A DNA stretch of 64,000 nucleotides from Caenorhabditis elegans (lineage: Eukaryota; Nematoda; Chromadorea; Rhabditida; Rhabditidae), in the NCBI RefSeq assembly GCF_000002985.6, contig NC_003281.10, forward strand, positions 10,168,001 to 10,232,000. The letters run 5' to 3'. The notes under the pieces were generated by a model. It did no database searches and had not been told where the DNA came from. It was given only the letters and a program-made list of their open reading frames with translations. This document shows, in pieces, positions 60,195 to 64,000 of this stretch. Position 1 is the first letter of the stretch, and each line of letters starts with the position of its first letter. The position numbers were made by a program, and so were the translations under genes.

Positions 60195-63100
60195 TTATCG
60201 TACAACATTATTTCCATAGTGGGAGAATAAAATAATGGAGTTCATGAAATTGGTTTGAGCATGCGCCTCATCACGGGTCAATTCGTAGATATCCTGTAAG
60301 TATCACTATATGATTTAAATTGACAAAACAAGAACATCTAACCTTTTCCATTTCTTCGTGGAGTCGCCGTGTGGCAGTCTTTTTCACCGGATCTTCCTCC
60401 AATTTGCTAGCATGTTCTGGCTCGAAAATATGAAATTTTGGAACTATGAAGAATTTCGCAAGCTTAATCCCGTTAAGGGGATCTTCAGCAGCCAATGTAA
60501 CAAGTTCAAGACGTCCGTTCAGTTTTCCAATGTCACGAGGATCTTTGTGAGGGACTGTGTTCATGTATTCCGCGTAGCATTTCCTGAACATATAGGGAAT
60601 CGAGAAATTATTAAAAAGAAATAACAAGATGAACAACTCACTTGATCGCCTCTTTCTGTTTGATGGTTCCTCGATTTTCCTGAAGTCGGTGCATTTCTTC
60701 AACAAAAACTTTCACAAGAGCGTCATCAATACTCAAATTCTTTTTTCCTTCTGTCAAATGAGCATTCAAACGAATATCCCATCTATGATGCAAAAGTAAT
60801 TGTTGATTTCTCGACAAGAATCCTTCATATTTCTCTTCTCTTTCAGCTTTCGGAGTTGCATAATGTTCACGCACTTCATCAAATGTCCACATTGTTTCCG
60901 GATTATACTCTGGAGCAAAACGATTGGGGAAAAAACGCTGTACCAGTTGGACGAATTTAGCACGATCCTAAAATGAGAGTTTTTAGTTGTTTAATTTAAA
61001 AATGGATTCAATTGAATCTTAAACTAACCTCTGGGCATGTGACCATTTCTTGATACGAACAGAACATTGAGTAGATGCCAGCAATTACCACAGTAAATCT
61101 GGAATAGATCTTTATAATGGTAACTTCACTGCTGAAAAACATACATTCCATAAATTGGCTCATCTCTATGATCAGACGAAACAATCACAGAAATCCATTG
61201 AGCAATCAAAAGAAGCAGACCAATAAAACTAAGAAGTTCGTTATCCCGACACTTTTCAACACGACGACCCTCAATAAATCCAAGTTCTCTTTCGATTCTC
61301 ATGTCAATTCGGTAGGCAAGAAGAGGGCGACGGCTGAAATTTCTTGATTATATTAAAATATATCTCAACACTTCAATTCGATACAAACCATTTAATTAAT
61401 CTACTAGATTCATAAATTGCAGCTGCATAGTTAACCATTATGAAGACTCCAAAGAAAAGTGGAAACCAAATGGATATAGTATCCTGACAGATGACACCAA
61501 CACAAGTCCATGTAGCAGCTAATTTATTCCAACCAGTTTGAAAAATTATTAGCAGAAAAGCAGCCAACATTCCAACTGATAATACCATTCTTGGTACAAT
61601 ACGAACACCCCATGATCTTTCATTATTCCAATCTCGTTCCCATTCATTTAAATGTACTGCTCGAAGTATTTGATTCACATTCCATGATTCCATTACCCAT
61701 TGTATCATTGCTGCAAATTCAATTTAAACATTTAAATAGACAAATAGGCTGTGGACAATTGCCTACCCAGAACATAACAAAAGTGTATAGCAATGAAATA
61801 AAAACGACATGCTGCTTGAGTAATGGCGAATACTGTGGGGTTACTGTACAAGCACATTATAATTCCGGCGGCAGTCATGCTATAGGATCGGAGACGTTGA
61901 TGGGTGTCTTGAGGATCCTGAAATGGAATACCGTATATTCTCTATTAGAGCGGCATGCCGCACTAATTTCCGGGCCCTTCGTGACGTGCGCTCTATTAGA
62001 GACTGCCGTTCTACTGGATACTGCCGCACTAATTTTCAATAACTAATTTTCATATTGAAGTTACTACTTTTGGGAGTAGTAACCTCAAAATTTCCTTATA
62101 AAACCTCATGTTTTATGGAAAAATTCATGAAAATTGTGTAATTTTGCCTCACAAAGACACTAAAATTCAATATTTAAATGAAAATTTATAAATTCATTCA
62201 AGAATGAACAAAAATATCTTCGAAGAAATCGAAAAATTGAGATGGCTCTCGCACCCAAAAAAAAGGGGTGCCGCAGGGGTAATAGAGACTGCCGCTCTAA
62301 TTTTCGAAGAGCCAGTTAGGGTGCCGCTCTAATAGATACGCCGTACTATTAGATACGCCGCTCAAATAGAGAATATACGGTAATTGTTTTTACAACACAG
62401 CAGTTCACTTACGTCTCCTTGTTCCGAACTAACACCGAATCCTAATACGGCCAGTTTTCCGAGCTTAAGCAAGAATCCACCAAGTGTGATTGTTGCACCG
62501 ACAACAGATGAATATCCAAGATCTCCTTTGTATTCTTTACTTTTCTCCTTTTCACATCTATCACCTGCATATCCCCAGTTGCATTTACAACTAACCTCTG
62601 CCAATTCACTTGTACATACACCATTCTTTCCACAAGCTTCTGGAGTACAGGGATTTGATGCTCTCCAACAAGTTGCCATCTGAATTGATATGATCAGAAG
62701 ATCTAATAATTAGGATACTTACCTTAAAAGGTTCTTTACATACACATTTGTATCCTTGAACCACTCCATCAGAATTTGTAACTGGTTGACACTCTTTTGT
62801 TCCTCTTCCAAAACAAACTTTACAACTCGACACCATTTCATTTGTCGTGTCCCGAATCTTCCGTTCTTGTACTGACTCTCCACAATCAATATTACTCGGA
62901 TTCGGATATATTGCTCCCAATTCGTTACAAGTGACTGTGAAAGTCTTTCGATTTCCGTAGAGACAAGCTACACTTCCAGATCTTCTTGGCTGAAGAGTTC
63001 CAGCATATTCTTTGAAGCTTGTGAAATAGTCGTATGCAAGAAAGATCTTCTCCACATCACATTCAGTAGAGTTACAGTATTCTGAAAGGTTTCAAATGGA

Positions 63101-63989
63101 GTAATAAGTATGGAAAAGAAAAACTCACGAGGAAGAACACAGAGGGCTGAAATGTTCTCAAATATCTCCGAGATTCCAACAGTCACCGAAATAGGAGAAC
63201 TAACTAATGTTTGATTGAAAATACTGTAGACATCAGCCATTTTATCAAATCTTTCCTTCTTCCCTCCAATTCCATTCGCATAAATCCAATCAATATTCCG
63301 TAATCCTGCACTTTCCTGGATCAACCGAATATCAGCATTATCACGGATCTTATCAAGAGAAGCCAGGGATTGTTTGTCGGTAGTTTTGCAATATGATAAA
63401 GCTGATTGATATGAATTGATTTTTGAAGAAGCTGGGACTAAAAGGAAGCAAGAAGATGTTCCGATAAGGTATCCAGATGGACACTGAACCTTGCATGCAG
63501 GATCTTCCGTTGTTGTGGATGTGCTTTGAGAAGTACTTGTGGAAGAAGAGGACGAGGATTCTGTTGCTGGAGAGGTATTGCCAGAAGTGGAAGATTTTTG
63601 AGAAGATGCAGTTGGAATAGCGGTTAAAATCGGAGTAGTGGATACAGCTATTTGAGAAGAAGATGGTTGATCTAGACTTATTGTTGGAATAGACGCTGGT
63701 GAAGTAGATCCTTGTGTAGACAATTTAGAAGTTGCTGGCCATGATGGTTTCACGTCACTAGTGGATCCAGATGGAAGTGTCGTTGTAGTTGTTGAACTAG
63801 TTTTAGAGCTTTTGCTATTTTCTGTGGTATCTGGGATTGAAGTGGTCTTATCCGACGGCAGAACTGATGTAGAACTAGATTTCTCAGTGTTAGGTTTGGT
63901 AACTGGTTCAGTGGATTCTGTGGAAGATCTGGTGTTAGTCGCAGAATTCTCATTTGATTTGAAAGTGGTTGTGTCACCAGACGTCTCCG
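60195..63989 (-). CDS. Mucin / C-type-lectin-like / EGF / seven-transmembrane receptor (5' partial)
   Basis: Ten exons (63129-63989, 62723-63081, 62413-62679, 61767-61917, 61389-61710, 61145-61333, 61029-61098, 60642-60967, 60343-60583, 60195-60293) give 961 codons; an acceptor at 63990 shows that more exons lie beyond the window. Order: a Ser/Thr-rich mucin-like stalk of about 170 residues; a C-type-lectin-like segment (CPSGYLIGTSSCFL, YQSALSYCKTTDKQSLASLD); a Cys-rich region with two EGF-like modules (CGKNGVCTSELAEVSCKCNW, GYAGDRCE). Then come about seven hydrophobic spans (for example VVGATITLGGFLLKLGKLAV, ACRFYFIAIHFCYVLAMIQW, WFPLFFGVFIMVNYAAAIYE and FIGLLLLIAQWISVIV). A 240-residue charged cytoplasmic tail ends it. 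The layout suggests a cell-surface receptor like an adhesion GPCR, but I see no GPS motif and do not recognise the family. Ligand and coupling are unknown. Confidence 0.78.
61929..62382. mobile_element. Inverted-repeat element (TACCGTATATTCTC) in a receptor intron
   Basis: It starts TACCGTATATTCTCTATTAG and ends AATAGAGAATATACGGTA. The subterminal parts are GC-rich with reiterated GCCGCTCTAATAGA words. It fills nearly the whole intron 61918-62412. The ends match the family at 265-487 and 24236-24451. Confidence 0.68.
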
Positions 63990-64000
63990 CTGTAATTTAA

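Overview
This is nuclear DNA of a Caenorhabditis nematode, almost certainly C. elegans chromosome III (the mua-3 / T20G5 area). The signs are short introns of about 45-60 nt ending in TTTTCAG, AT-rich intergenic DNA, TTAGGC telomere-type repeats inside an intron, and proteins that I recognise as UNC-47, CHC-1, CTS-1, RDE-4, EPAC-1 and DOD-6. Exon coordinates come from joining GT...AG introns by eye. Gene names come from memory of the proteins, not from a search.

Layout. 1-15.3 kb (+): mua-3, a giant EGF/VWA/SEA transmembrane matrix receptor. 15.9-18.3 kb (-): unc-47, the vesicular GABA transporter, convergent with mua-3. 18.3-21.2 kb: non-coding, with a 0.66-kb inverted-repeat element. 21.2-27.2 kb (+): epac-1, a cAMP-regulated Rap exchange factor. 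27.9-29 kb (-): a broken F-box-associated gene. 29.7-31.6 kb (+): dod-6 and a tandem ShK-domain paralogue sharing promoter motifs. 31.9-34.5 kb: two divergent secreted DB-module proteins. 35.9-41.4 kb (+): chc-1, clathrin heavy chain, followed in the same direction by a PYM (Mago/Y14 partner) gene. 43.1-43.9 kb (-): blos-1. 44.5-46.7 kb (+): a bestrophin. 47.1-48.6 kb (-): cts-1, mitochondrial citrate synthase. 49.3-50.6 kb (-): rde-4, the dsRNA-binding partner of Dicer. 51-54.7 kb (+): two very small membrane proteins resembling mitochondrial complex IV and complex III assembly factors, SMIM20/MITRAC7 and SMIM4/UQCC5. 55.5-56.2 kb (+): a basic-protein reading frame broken by one stop. 56.3-59.9 kb: two interleaved tandem arrays. 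60.2-64 kb (-): a mucin / C-type-lectin-like / EGF / seven-transmembrane receptor, 5' end outside the window.

Most genes are independent housekeeping or neuronal and epidermal genes. The most unusual stretch is 50.9-54.7 kb. The first intron of the SMIM20-like gene is almost wholly a near-perfect palindrome (two 1,498-bp arms, 24-bp loop), so its pre-mRNA should fold into about 1.5 kb of dsRNA a few hundred bases from rde-4. The downstream SMIM4-like frame begins only 39 nt after the SMIM20-like stop. A possible 43-nt intron between them would fuse stop and start into ATGA, giving a bicistronic message. Other points of interest are the lectin-type 7TM receptor, the five-unit (820-bp) higher-order structure of the 164-bp satellite, and several families of short inverted-repeat elements in introns and gene flanks.
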